Positions 1-10,913 of a stretch of 64,000 nt of DNA are shown in pieces. Origin of the DNA: Anisodus tanguticus (Eukaryota; Streptophyta; Magnoliopsida; Solanales; Solanaceae); contig CM067557.1 of assembly GCA_034509755.1 (NCBI GenBank), forward strand, positions 35,646,001-35,710,000. Reading direction: 5' to 3'. How positions within the stretch are numbered: position 1 is the first letter of the stretch; each line of letters opens with the position of its first letter. The notes beneath the pieces are model-generated. The model ran no database searches and was not told the DNA's origin. It saw only the letters and a program-made list of their open reading frames with translations. The position numbers were made by a program, and so were the translations under genes.

Positions 1-21
1 TATATATATATATATATATAT
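1..21. repeat. (TA)n microsatellite
   Basis: Pure TA dinucleotide run at the left edge. It adjoins the LTR remnant of the copia fragment that follows. Confidence 0.9.
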
Positions 22-1760
22 GTATGTACAATATGGAATCCTAATACAAGAGAGATCTTATAACTACCATAATTATACAACACTAATAAATACAAATATA
101 TGGTGAATATTCTACTAATATTCACTAATACACCTCCTCAGTCGGAGCGGGAGTAGGCCAGACGCTTAGGTTGTATCTGAAGTCGAGGAATAGCTGTCTA
201 GGTAGTCCTTTAGTGAATATATCTGCATACTGATATGAAGAGGGCACATGAAATACCTTGACATGTCCAATAACAACCTTCTCATGAACAAAGTGTTTAT
301 CCATCTCAATGTGCTTGGTTCGCTGATGTTGAACTGGATTGTAAGATAAATAAACGGCGGATATGTTATCACAATATACCAAAGACGCCTTACGCAAGGG
401 ACACTGGAACTCCAAAAGAAGGTTTCGGAGCCAGCAGATCTCGGCAACAACATTTGCAACGCCTCTATACTCTGCTTCTGCACTCGAACGGGATAAGGTG
501 GCTTGCCTCTTGGCAGACCAAGAAATGAGATTATCCCATAAGAACACACAGTAGCCGAAGGTGGAGCGTCGCGTGTCCGGGCAACCTGCCCAATCAACAT
601 CCGTATATGATAATAATCTAGTCGTACCGAGGGGTATAGATGCAATCCATAATCAAGTATGCCTTTAACATAACGAATGATACGCTTAAGAGATGTAAAA
701 TGAGGCTCCCTGAGGGCATGCATGAATAAGCATACATGCTGAACAACATAAGCAATGTCAGGCCTGGTGAAAGTAAGATATTGTAGTGCACTTGCAAGAC
801 TCATGTAGAGTGTGAGATCGGACACTGGATTACCATCAACAACACTAAGCTATGATTTAGAATCAACCAGCGTGGACATGATTTTGCAGTTCGCCATTTT
901 AGCCCTGTACACCATCTCCTCTGCATACTTGCGCTGACACAAAAACATAGTATCTACAGAACGGGTCACTGATATCCCCAAAAAATAGCTCGACTTCCCC
1001 AAGTCAGTCATCGCAAATTCAATCTTAAGTAATGCAATAATCTCATTTTTCAACAAATCAGAGGAGGCAATAAGCACTATGGCATCCACGTATAATAACA
1101 AATAAGCAATGTTACTACCTCAATAAAAAATAAATAGAGAAATATCACATTTACTGCATATAAACTCAATCTGCATGATGTACCATGTAAAACGTTCATA
1201 CCACGCTCTAGGGGCCTATTTCAAACCTTAAAGTGACTTACGGAGACGACATACATACTTAGGGGTTGTTGGATGGACAAAATCAGGCGGTTGGTGCATG
1301 TAAACAGTTTCTTTCAAATCCCCATGTAAAAACGCATTTTTCACATCAAGTTGATGAATCGGCCAATGCTTACCCATAGCAATAATCAGAACTGTGCGAA
1401 TGGTAGAGGGTTTAACAACCGGACTGAATGTCTCACCACAATCAATACACTCCTGCTGATTCGTGTCATTCGCCATAAGTCTCACCTTGTATCTCTTTAG
1501 ATCACCACTGTCTCGATATTTGTGATGAAAAAGTCACATGCATCAAATCACATTCATTCCCTCCGGTCTAGGAACCAAATCTCAAGTGTGCTATTGTGTT
1601 AAAGCATTAAATTCCTCACGCATGACTGCATTCCAATTTGGGTCAAGTTTGATTAATTTTGAGTTTTTGGGAATTGGGGATATTGTTTGGGTGGATAGGT
1701 TGAATTGGATTTTGCGTTTGAAAATTTCGTATTGGGCACGGGTTTCCATGTGGTGCGTGG
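22..1760 (-). mobile_element. Truncated Ty1/copia retrotransposon, 3' half
   Basis: Reading on the minus strand, this is the end of a copia element: reverse transcriptase from about 1760, RNase H down to about 129, then part of the 3' LTR (about 22-128). A purine tract (reverse complement of cacctcctcag) precedes the LTR start TATTAG near 128. It is clearly the same family as the complete element at 8283-13257, with closely similar protein and nucleotide sequence. The gag, protease and integrase parts and the 5' LTR are absent. The upstream end stops abruptly at 1760, where an oppositely oriented copy of the RNase H tail begins. Confidence 0.85.
129..1760 (-). pseudogene. copia pol remnant (reverse transcriptase, RNase H)
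   Basis: The remnant is spread over several frames. Recognisable pieces are the RT core at 1228-1485 (HQLDVKNAFLHGDLKE, PPDF), the polymerase motif at 850-1101 and RNase H at 125-547 (ISWSAKRQATLSRSSAEAEY, FTKGLPRQLF). The catalytic YVDD box reads YVDA, so the second aspartate is lost. Frameshifts separate the pieces. It cannot encode an active enzyme; it is a dead relic of the family seen intact in layout at 8283-13257. Confidence 0.85.
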
Positions 1761-1957
1761 GATATAAACTTTGTCCGTGAGAAGGTTTCTATTAGACATA
1801 TCAAGATATTGCATGTGCCCTCTTCAGATCAGTATGCAGATATATTCACTAAAGAACTACCTAGACAGTTATTTCTCGACTTCAGATCCAACCTAAGCGT
1901 CCAGCCTCCTCGCGCTCCGACTGAAGAGGTGTATTAGTAAATATTAGTAGAATATAC
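1761..1957 (+). pseudogene. Inverted copia RNase H tail with LTR start
   Basis: On the plus strand the sequence encodes the last ~55 residues of copia RNase H (FVREKVSIRHIKILHVPSS, QYADIFTKELPRQLF) to a stop, followed by a purine tract and about 25 bp of LTR starting TATTAG. It is the mirror image of 104-300, read on the other strand, with roughly 10% mismatches by eye. The two fragments lie head to head and meet at about 1760/1761. A second element that inserted in opposite orientation and was then truncated, or an inversion, would explain it. Confidence 0.8.
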
Positions 1958-2109
1958 AAGTAGCTGGAGCAAATGAGAAAACATTCTGGCTTGAATGATT
2001 CTTTTGACATGGTCGTGCAAGTAATCAAAAGCGTACGTGATACAATTGAGTCGATTTAATTTGTCATTTAATGTGGAAAACAATAGTACTCCAAAGCGTA
2101 CATAATAAG

Positions 2110-2872
2110 TAGGGGCGAGCACGGGTACAGGGTTCCCAGATACCCGATCAGAATCGACACTAGCGGGTAGGTTCCGGGTAGATATATTATAATAACGGGT
2201 AGGTTTTGAGTAGTAAAATTAGGAACCGATCAATGTCGGGTCCGATTCCGGTTCCGGCTAATAGAGACAGGGTACCCGGACCCAGAACCGATACCCGAAA
2301 CCTATGAAATATTAAATATTTTTACTTTTTTAATTCCATTATTTTTTAGTTAATAAAAAAAGAAAAAAAAGTCATACTAAAGTACACCATTTAAGGGGGA
2401 AAAAACCAACTGCAGAACATTCACTTTCACCATCAAGAAATAAATCAAATAATACAAAGTCACAATCATAAGCAGGGAAAAAGCCAAAAGCGGTAGAAAA
2501 CTGAAAAAATGATTTTTTTTAAACTATGTACTCCTTTAAGTTATTGAAAAAGAAAGTTGAAATGAAAACCAAAGCAAATCTTTGAAACATTCTTGAGATA
2601 TTTGCTCCGAAAGGATCCTTTATGGGTTTTGTGGCACTGGCTTTCAGAGGATAAGCAGACGAGTTTATTCCTAAATCAAAGTTGTTATACGAAGACATTA
2701 TTTTGCACAAAGAAACACCGATCCGGGTACTCGGGAACCTACCCGGAACCGCAGGATCCGGGTAATGATTTCTACGGATAGGTTCTGGATAGTAAATTTA
2801 GGAACCGATCTTTTACTGGATAGGGTTCGGATAGTTCAAAAAAATTAGGGTACTCGAACCCGTTCACCCCTA
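2110..2872. mobile_element. Non-autonomous hAT-type DNA transposon, 763 bp
   Basis: The 8-bp direct repeat ATAATAAG flanks the element exactly (2102-2109 and 2873-2880). The ends are inverted repeats: TAGGGGCGAGCACGGGT on the left and the complement of cgttcacccctA on the right. The interior is rich in subterminal motifs of the GGGTACCCG type. An 8-bp target duplication with a TAGGG start is typical of the hAT superfamily. No transposase reading frame was seen, so it must have been moved in trans. The perfect duplication argues for a fairly clean insertion. Confidence 0.88.
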
Positions 2873-2880
2873 ATAATAAG

Positions 2881-3773
2881 TTAATCGAAATCGAAAGCTT
2901 ACGTAAGAAGATTGATCATAAAATGGAGGGAAAAAGGCCAAAAATGTCCTCAATTATGAAAAGTAGAATAGCTTTGCCCTCGCACTGAATTTAGTCTTGA
3001 ATAGTTGAATGTTATCCTTATCATTATGGAGTATGGACTGACTAAAAATTTGCCCATTAACTATATAAAATTGTATAAATTTGCCTTTATTTGAATTTGG
3101 TCTCAAATATGCTATTATCATTGAAAACTTGCTCAAATTTATCTCTCAGAACTAAAGAAATTCACTTTTTTTTCTTTCAATTAGTCATTTTCTCTTAGGG
3201 TCAAAGATTTATTTGGCTTTCATTTTCTAAAACGACTTGAGGAAGACAGAAAATAAAGGAGAAGAAAAAAGAATATGAAGAAAAAGATTTTTTCTTAGAA
3301 AATACACGTTAAAAGGATAGAAAATATTTTTCTATTCCTCTTTGCTCAATGGATGAATAAAAACTACTTTTCTCTTTTAATTTCTTGAAGATTAATACTT
3401 TTCTTTGTTTACGTAATTGTGATTATACGAATAAATTTAGTTCAACAAAAATAAAACTTATATTTTATTGAGTTTTTTTTTCTTTTGGCATGACAATAAT
3501 CATCATTTCTTCAGCAATATAAAAAACATTTTAAAATGTACATAACAACTTCTTCCAATTTCTTCATTTAGTTTAAATTATTTCTCACATATTTAAGAAT
3601 TCAATTTTCTTGACGAATATTTATTTGTTTTCATAAAAATTGTTGGATTATTTGAAATTTGTGTTCTATGAAAATATTTTCGTCTTTGTCACTTCAAAAG
3701 TACTTGTTCTTGCGAAAACTCTAGCTAGACCACTACCTGAGAGTTGTCTACTATTAAAATTCCTTCTTCACAT
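2881..3773. other. AT-rich intergenic DNA, no gene recognised
   Basis: No reading frame longer than about 75 codons with recognisable content, and no clear repeat termini. Base composition is strongly AT-rich. Nothing further can be supported. Confidence 0.6.
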
Positions 3774-4803
3774 TGTTGGGAGTTTTGCTCTATGGTACTT
3801 TATAAAGCAGTACGGGAAGTATTTAACTATTACAAGTATTCGAAAGGATAAACAAAGATTTCAATAATTCAACATGAAATCTGAAAATTACAATTGTTAC
3901 ACAAGAAAAACTGAAAATTCCAGTTTTGTAGAAGACGGAAAAATGTAAATTGTTTTTGCTGAGTCGAGTGTAGCACTCTGTCCTTAAGACAATATTGCCC
4001 CGTATGTATCCTTTATACGTCCTGGACAATTTGTCTCCCAAGATAAAACAACAATGGAACCCTTGAGCAAAGGAAACTCAAGAGCTACCGTGAAGAATAT
4101 TGAATAACGAAATGATGCTTGGAAGTTGTAGGAAGAAGATTTTTTCTGGTTGTGTATTTTCGTGCATATCAAGTGTGCTCAACAATGGTGTAAGGGGATG
4201 TTTATATAGGTGAGGAATGAACTGATTTACTGCCTCAAAACTGCCTCCGTAATAGCCAAATAATGGCCATTATGGAGGTAGTAAATTTACCAACATAAAT
4301 GGGAGAAAGACCAACGGATTTGGCCATTATAGGAGGAGTAATTCAGCCAAAATAAATGGCTGAATTGAGTGCTTGGCTTTTCTGTCTTGACCGTCGAAAT
4401 TCTGAACTTCAGGGACCAAACTGTACATACTTCTGGCAAAGTTTTCTGGCCCAAAAAGATAATATCGAGAGCCCGAGAGCCCGGAACCGGACGGGCGGGC
4501 GGCGGCGCGTGTGGTCTTTCCTCGAACCGAAGCACATCTAGGTCCTCCCTCCTTTAAACACATGGGATGCCCCTTGGGGTCCCAAACCCCAAACCAATTT
4601 CGAATCTTATATACACAACACTTCTTTCTTCCTCTACCGATGAGGGAGAATTACACACAATACCACACTTTCCATGCTTCAAACACCTTACTTCGTGAAC
4701 CAATATCTCTTTCATTTCTCAATGAAATTTGACGATTCTTGGCCCTACGGTTATCTACGTACTTAGTAGATCATGCATGTGTGAAGAACCGGATTCTCCA
4801 ACA
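3774..4803 (-). mobile_element. Probable solo LTR, about 1.03 kb
   Basis: The segment begins TGTTGGGAG and ends ctccaaca, so read on the minus strand it has the TGTTGG...CCAACA ends of an LTR. A TATA-type box sits inside at 4201-4210 (minus strand CCTATATAAA). No primer binding site or purine tract adjoins either end, so it seems to be a solo LTR. The 5-bp flanks (cacat, tacgt) do not match, which weakens the call. A GC-rich patch at 4465-4530 stands out from the AT-rich surroundings. Confidence 0.5.
4201..4210 (-). promoter_or_regulatory. TATA-like box of the LTR at 3774-4803
   Basis: Minus-strand CCTATATAAA placed in mid-LTR, where plant LTR promoters lie. Inferred from sequence only. Confidence 0.45.
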
Positions 4804-5574
4804 TACGTTACACTAGTGTTTAAGCCGTTAAAGTTGGTCGGTCGCAACTCCCGCCAAAGGCAAATTTCCAACACACATTTCCACAGAACGAATGTACTTC
4901 ATTAATTTCTCTTTTACAATTAAGATATAAACTTGGTGGCTTTTCTTGCACGTAGGACAACATTGAAATACCTCTAAAAAGGGATTTGATTTGAACTTTT
5001 GAACCAAGAAATTTCACTTTCCTTTGATGTCCAAGAATCAAAATCTTCACCAAAGAAATCTCCTTCAATATGGTAGTTTTCCAATTTTAGAGCCAGCTAT
5101 TTGGGAACTTGTGATTTTCCTCAACTACAATGGAAGCAAATTCCCTCAAGGATTCACCTTAATTTATAACCAAATTTAGAGATCCCTTGGTTCTCTCTTT
5201 CCATGTGGTGTAAGAATTTATTTTCCTTTTATGTATTTTACCACAACTTGCCTTGTATTAGGATTGGGAATCCATCAAGGAACCTCCTCAATTTTTCTAC
5301 ATAAGCATCTCCTCCATACAAAAATGTCACCACAAAATTATTCATTGCGTGGAGGAGACGTGTTGTTTCCCCAAGCTAATTGCATCGTCAAACTTGCAAA
5401 CTTTCAGCAGCGGAGAGTCTTATTTGGCACCGGATTTAGGGAGAATTAGAAGCTTCGTACAATTGGCACCGATATTCATAAGCTCGACTAGAGCGTCGTG
5501 AATTGGCACCGACATTCATATTTTCTTGTCGAAGCATCGTCGACAATGATATCCATCCGTCGATGTAGGAGAAT
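4804..5574. other. Intergenic DNA with short repeats, no gene
   Basis: No gene recognised. The motif attggcaccga with similar flanks occurs at about 5459 and 5503, and a related ttggcaccgg lies at about 5424, suggesting a short, decayed tandem repeat with a spacing of roughly 40 bp leading into the ~186-bp repeat that starts at 5575. Confidence 0.5.
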
Positions 5575-5760
5575 CTGAATGACAAGCCGCTTGATTTTTG
5601 TGAAACTAGATTCACAAATCGACAACATACCAAAAATTCGTTACAAAACTCCTCCTGGATAGGCTGCAATCAATTTTTGAAGTTGGCTACACGCTAGGAA
5701 ATCTGATCTCACAGTTTTGCGCACTATCACGGAAAATTTCATATCTTGAGATTGGAGTGT
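5575..5760. repeat. ~186-bp tandem repeat, unit 1
   Basis: Starts ctgaatgacaagc and ends ttggagtgt. It shares its start, a middle block (cctcctggat...) and its end (tgagattggagtgt) with the units at 7963-8147 and 8148-8282. The array is interrupted by the solo LTR at 5766-7962. Confidence 0.65.
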
Positions 5761-5880
5761 CCAAATGTGACACCCCAACTTAGGTGAGGTGGACATGCAC
5801 CTAGTGCCTTACGTACGTGAACGTCCCATCTTATAAAATCATTAAACTTACTGCATTTACACACCTGAATCAGAAAATTC

Positions 5881-5885
<5 letters not shown>

Positions 5886-5921
<36 letters not shown>
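5886..5921. repeat. (AT)n microsatellite
   Basis: About 18 AT units within the solo LTR. Confidence 0.9.
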
Positions 5922-5924
<3 letters not shown>

Positions 5925-6393
5925 GCCTAAGCCTACAAGTCCTCGACATGTACAGACATTGTACCAACCTACTGAACCTGACCACAGACATACATACATC
6001 TACAAAAGCCTCTAAGAACATCTAACCGACATAATATAGTCGGGACATGGCCCGAATCTACCCATCGCAACTACAAATAACTCAAAAATATTTCAAACTC
6101 TGGACCTGGCAACTCCGAATGACTTGAATCTTACCAATCAACTCAACTCTGAAGTGCCTAATGTGGAGGCCTATCTTGTTGTCTCTCAGAACCCGCAGGC
6201 ATGATGCAGCATCCACAAATAAAAAGATGTGAGTACAGAATAATATACTGAGTATGTAAGGTGGCTAAATAACTGAAATGTAACATAAGTCTGTTGAATA
6301 AAGATAAGGACAGAGGTAACCTGTAATGTACTCGTCTGTCTCTACTCAACTTATATACATAATATACTCTTGCATCTATCTGGCCACATAAAG

Positions 6394-6553
6394 GGTTCTG
6401 TGTGTATCTACCCGGTCGTAGGAGGCTCGGTGTGTATATACCCGACTGTAGGAGGCTCGATGTGTATCTACTCAGTCGTATAGGCTCGATGTGTATCTAC
6501 CCGGTCGTATAGGCTCGGTGTTATCTACCCGATCGTATAGGCTCGGTATCATC
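6394..6553. repeat. ~30-bp tandem repeat inside solo LTR
   Basis: Five and a half copies of a 28-30 bp unit built around ggctcggtgtgtatctaccc and cggtcgta. Units differ by a few substitutions and 1-2 bp indels. Confidence 0.8.
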
Positions 6554-7962
6554 TCAATAACAACTCAACAACTATCAGCAATAGACTTATAAAGCTATCA
6601 ACAATGCAACTACACAATAATAAGCTCTAAATACTGAAAGTACTCTCGACAAGGGACATATAGGATAATAGAGCAATAGAACTCCAAAGAAATGAAATCG
6701 AAACTCTTTTTTTCTGAACATAACTCGTTTCATGATTACCTTCGATATGAGACCATGCCAAGTATGAAAAGGATAATCTTAACATACCTTTATAACCTTC
6801 TGCCCAACAACAACCAAGATTATCTCGCCGCTCCTCAGTCTACAACAATGAAACGATACTAACGTCACATTACAAGTGATATAACGATTATATTTCGAAT
6901 GATAAACTTTATTCCATAACAAAATGGGCAGTATCTCCCCTGTTTCTTTAACCTCCCACAAGTTCAAGAGAATCATAGTAGCAGCCCAAACAAACAATAA
7001 CTCCTTAATAGGTTCTTCAAACAACCCAACGATTCAACGAGCGGCATGGTCGATTTACGATTAACAAAAGTATATCTTAAACCCCTTTTATTATTCATGA
7101 ACATTTCAATAACAACAAAAATATACTTAGGTTATTCCACCAATTTCCAGCCCACAAAACAACTCAAACAACCACCACATAGTCCACACGACAATAACAA
7201 TCTCAACTACGAATTTCGGTATACTTTCCGTACTTCCTCATTTGGCAACTTAGCTATGATCTAGATTGACTCAAATTCATCTAGAGGGGGAGAATTCTTA
7301 CCTTATATGCTAAAAACTACTCTTCTCCACCTTCGAAGAAATCTCAAATTCGACAAAACGACAAACGGAACAACGAGATTGAAGCGGAGAGCAAAACCCG
7401 CTATGTTTCTCCATGAGAGGGATTATACTTTTTCCATTGGAATAAAATAAAACGTGACTACTGCTTCATACAAAGGAATTGATTTGGTTGCTGATTCATT
7501 TTTTGTGCTAATATAAAAAATTGAGTCTTAAATTGGAAGAAAAAAAACGGTTGCAACATCTTTCTCTTTAATCCAAATGCTAATGAATTGAAATGAAACA
7601 TAATAGAATCTTCATTACTGTACACGTGTAGCTTTGTTAGAAAATACCTGATCCACTCATCACTAACACATGATACTACATTTAATTTGCATGCACATTA
7701 ATGGATTTGCTGCCACCCATCAACGGCCCGCATAGCTTGTTTGACATTCCAAACTTCGACAAAAATTTATTTTCTCCGACTTGTTTAACCTCTGACCTTC
7801 ACGATACTACATATCACTTATTTAAAACCATTGTTATTCTTTCACAAGGCCTTATACCTTTTTGAGTCACTTAGGTTTATCAACGACGTGCCTTGGTGTG
7901 AAATTACATGATGTAACACTTTACTTACGACGCATTCAAGCGCAGAAACACGGGGTGTAACA

Positions 7963-8147
7963 CCAAATGACAAGAGGCTTAATTCTGTAGATTTTAGACT
8001 TCGAATGCTACATCATACCCAAAAATCAAAGCAAAACACCTTCTGGATTGACGGAAATTAATTTTTAAAGTTGAACTTCAGATCTGCATTTTTTTCCTCA
8101 GCACTGTGCAGTCCCACGGAGAACTCCATATTTTGAGATTTGAGTGT
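7963..8147. repeat. ~186-bp tandem repeat, unit 2
   Basis: 185 bp, starting ccaaatgacaag and ending tttgagtgt. It continues directly from unit 1 once the solo LTR is removed. Similarity to unit 1 is moderate. Confidence 0.65.
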
Positions 8148-8282
8148 CTGAATGACGAGTGGGTTGATTCTTTAGAAATTAGACTTCAAGCACTACACAT
8201 TCAACAAATATGGATATTTAAATCATCCTGAATTGATCCACATAATTTTTTGAATTTGCCGTTACAATATGATGTTATTCCG
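8148..8282. repeat. ~186-bp tandem repeat, unit 3 (cut by copia)
   Basis: Starts ctgaatgacgagtgggttg like the other units. It is cut after 135 bp by the copia element at 8283, and no continuation was recognised beyond 13257. Confidence 0.6.
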
Positions 8283-8488
8283 TGAAAGATGGAATAATTT
8301 CTCTTGGGGATTCCTTTCATTATTCACAATATATATAGCTGTACAAGGTTGATTCCTAATATGGTACGAATCCTAACTTACCTTACAAAGGTTGATTCCT
8401 AATACAATTAGAATCCTAAGTTACCTTAAATATACATCTATCATAATTACAAAATATACGGAGAATATTCTGAGAATATTCGCTAATA
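8283..8488 (-). repeat. copia 3' LTR
   Basis: On the plus strand it runs from tgaaagatgg to gctaata; in element orientation it starts TATTAG and ends TTTCA. Its partner is 13053-13257. Confidence 0.92.
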
Positions 8489-8498
8489 CTCCCCCTCA
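8489..8498 (-). other. Polypurine tract of the copia element
   Basis: Plus-strand ctccccctca is GAGGGGGAG on the element strand, directly before the 3' LTR. It primes plus-strand synthesis in this retrotransposon class. Confidence 0.85.
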
Positions 8499-8533
8499 GA
8501 CGGAGCGGGAGGAGGCCGAATGCTAAGGCTGGA

Positions 8534-9328
8534 TCAGAAGTCGGTGAAGAGCTGTCGCGGTAGTCCCTTTGTGAAAATGTCTGCATACTGATAAGAGGAA
8601 GGCACGTGTAAAATTTTGACCTGACCATGGGCAACCTTCTCTCGCACAAAGTGGATATCCATCTCAATATGCTTAGTTCGTTGATGTTGGACTGGATTAT
8701 GAGACATATAGATAGCAGATATGTTGTCACAATAGACTATAGACGCCTTGCGTAATGGACACTGGAGCTCCAAAAGAAGATTTCGGAGCCAACAGATCTC
8801 AGCGACAATGTTAGCAACTCTGCGATATTCTGCTTCAGCACTCGAACGGGATAGCGTGGCCTGCCGCTTGGCGGACCATGAGATAAGATTATCCCCAAAA
8901 AATACACAGTACCATGAGGTGGAGCAACGTGTGTCGGGGCATCCTGCCCAATCTGCATCCGTGTAGGCTAGCAACTTGGTTGGGGCAGAGGGGTATAGAT
9001 GTAAACCAAAGTCTAGTGTGCCCTTAACATATCTGATAATACGTTTGAGGGTGACAAAATGGGACTCTCGGGGGTTGTGCATGAACAGACACACCTGCTG
9101 AACGGCACATGCAATATCAGGCCTAGTGAATGTAAGATACTGAAGAGCACCTGCTAGACTCCGATATAGAGTGGGATCAGAAACTGGCGCACCGTCATTG
9201 GCACTAAGCTTGAATTTTGAGTCCACCGGAGTTGGAATAATTTTACAATTTGCCATCTTGGCCCTGTACACTATCTCTTCTGCATTCTTACGCTGACACA
9301 GGAACATAGTGGCTGCAGATCTGGTCAC
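8534..9328 (-). pseudogene. copia RNase H domain
   Basis: An open stretch of about 264 codons. The order is the RT thumb region (MANCKIIPTPVDSKFKLSAN), YLTFTRPDIACAVQQV, then RNase H with ADWAGCPDTRCSTSWYCVFF and LSRSSAEAEYRRVA, to QYADIFTKGLPRQLF. The RNase H aspartate and glutamate motifs look intact. A frameshift near 9330 separates it from the RT part. This is the most intact part of the element. Confidence 0.9.
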
Positions 9329-9336
9329 CGATATAC

Positions 9337-10913
9337 CTAAAAATAACTTAGCTTGCCCAAGTCAGTCATAACAAATTCAGTTTTGAGTAGAGCAATGATT
9401 TCATTTTTCAATCCGTCAGATGAGGCAGTAAGAACAATGTCATCGACATATAATAGCAAATATGCATTGCTGCTACCTCGGTGAAAAGTGAAGAGAGAGG
9501 TATCACATCTGCTACATACAAAACCAATCTGCAGAAGATACCTGGCAAACCGATCATACCAAGCGCGGGGTGCTTGTTTCAATTCATACAATGACTTTCT
9601 GAGACGACATACAAACTGCGGAACTGTCGGATGAACAAAACCAGGAGGTTGATGCATGTACACATTCTCTTTCAAATCCCCATAAAGAAACGCATTCTTG
9701 ACATCAAGTTGATGAATCGGCCAATGCATGCCCATAGAAATAATGAGAACAGTCCGAATAGTGGCCGGTTTAACAACCAAACTGAATGTCTCACCACAAT
9801 CAATACCCTCCTGCTGATTAGTGCCATTTGCAACTAGTCTTGCCTTATACCTCTCTAAGTCACCACTGTCTCTGAACATGTGATGAAATAGCCACATACA
9901 CGGGATAACATTCACACCAGCTGGTCTAGGTACCAAATCCCAAGTGTTCTGCTTGGTTAAAGCGTTAAACTCCTCGCACATTGCCGCATTCCAATTGGGG
10001 TCCAGTTTAGCTAGTTTTGGAATCTTTGGAATGGGTGATAAGGTTTGTGTGGAGAGATTGAAGTGAACCTTGGGTTTGAAGATCCCATGTTGTGCACGAG
10101 TCTCCATGCGGTGAGAGGGCAGCAGTGGGAGGTCGGGACTGGTTGCTGCACTGGAGGCAGCTGGGCTGCGGGACTGGTTGTTGGACTGATGGGCGCGCAG
10201 TTGTTTGCGCAGCGGGCGAGAGACTCGACTGGTTGCTGGACTGGAGGCAGTGTAGGTGGTTTAGTAGACTCGACAGGGTGCAGCATGGGTGGTGTGGGGA
10301 CCGAGAGCGAGGAGAGCCGGATCGGGTGGCGCATTATCGCCGGAGGGGCGGCCCGACACCGCTGCGAGGCGAGCAGTGGTGTCGGAACAGTGGGTTGCTG
10401 TTGGTATAGATTTTGGATGACCAGAGACAAACTTGGTTCATCGAGAAAGAAGTAATCGGTGGTCTGAAATTTTCGGAGATTGGAATAAGGAAAGGTTGTC
10501 TCGTTAAAGGTGACGTGACGGGAGATGATGATTTTGCGAGTGGCAATGTCATAGCACAAGTAGCCCCGATGATTAGGAGCCAGACCAAGGAAGACACATG
10601 GCAGAGTGTGAGGGAAAAGTTTGTGAGGTGCGGTGGAGGCTATGTTGGGGTAGCATAAGCATCCAAAAATACGTAGGTGATCATATGATGGTTGCCTACG
10701 GTATAAGATTTTGGTAGGGGTCTTGTTTTGGAGTGTGCTAGTTGGTAAAATATTTAGAAGGGATTCTACCATTTTGACAACATAAACCCAAAAAGGCGGT
10801 GGTAGGCAGGCATGAAACAGAAGTGTGCGGACCATGTTATTGATGGTACGTATAATTCTTCCAGCCTTTCCGTTTTGGGAAGAAGTATAGGGACAAGAAA
10901 AACGAAAAACCAT
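9337..10913 (-). pseudogene. copia integrase C-terminus and reverse transcriptase
   Basis: Two overlapping frames. The upstream one (10913-10011) holds the integrase end (CPYTSSQNGKAGRIIRTI), a variable linker and a proline-rich segment. The second (10107-9337) holds RT with WNAAMCEEFNAL, HQLDVKNAFLYGDLKENVYM, LYELKQAPRAWYDRF and LLLYVDDIVLTAS. The YVDD polymerase box is intact, but the integrase residue expected to be the third acidic catalytic residue (AER in relatives) is glycine (AGR). Frameshifts mean the polyprotein cannot be made from this copy. Confidence 0.88.

Larger units (their letters stand above)
5766..7962 (-). mobile_element. Solo LTR of a Ty3/gypsy (Del/Tekay-like) element, 2197 bp
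   Basis: The segment is flanked by a perfect 5-bp duplication, CCAAA (5761-5765 and 7963-7967). On the minus strand it starts TGTTACACCCC and ends GGGGTGTCACA, matching the TGTAACACCCC type of start known for Del/Tekay chromovirus LTRs. No gag or pol lies inside or next to it, so recombination between two LTRs probably removed the body. It contains a (TA)n run at 5886-5921 and a ~30-bp tandem repeat at 6394-6553. It sits inside a ~186-bp tandem repeat. Family assignment is from memory of LTR ends; the target duplication is direct evidence. Confidence 0.82.

Noticed and set aside
6394..6553. Regular ~30-bp repeats that resemble a CRISPR array
   Set aside because: Units abut with no unique spacers, lie in a plant LTR and vary in length; it is a simple tandem repeat.
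10045..10658. Plus-strand frames opposite the copia integrase-RT linker
   Set aside because: Antisense shadows of the proline-rich linker on the minus strand.
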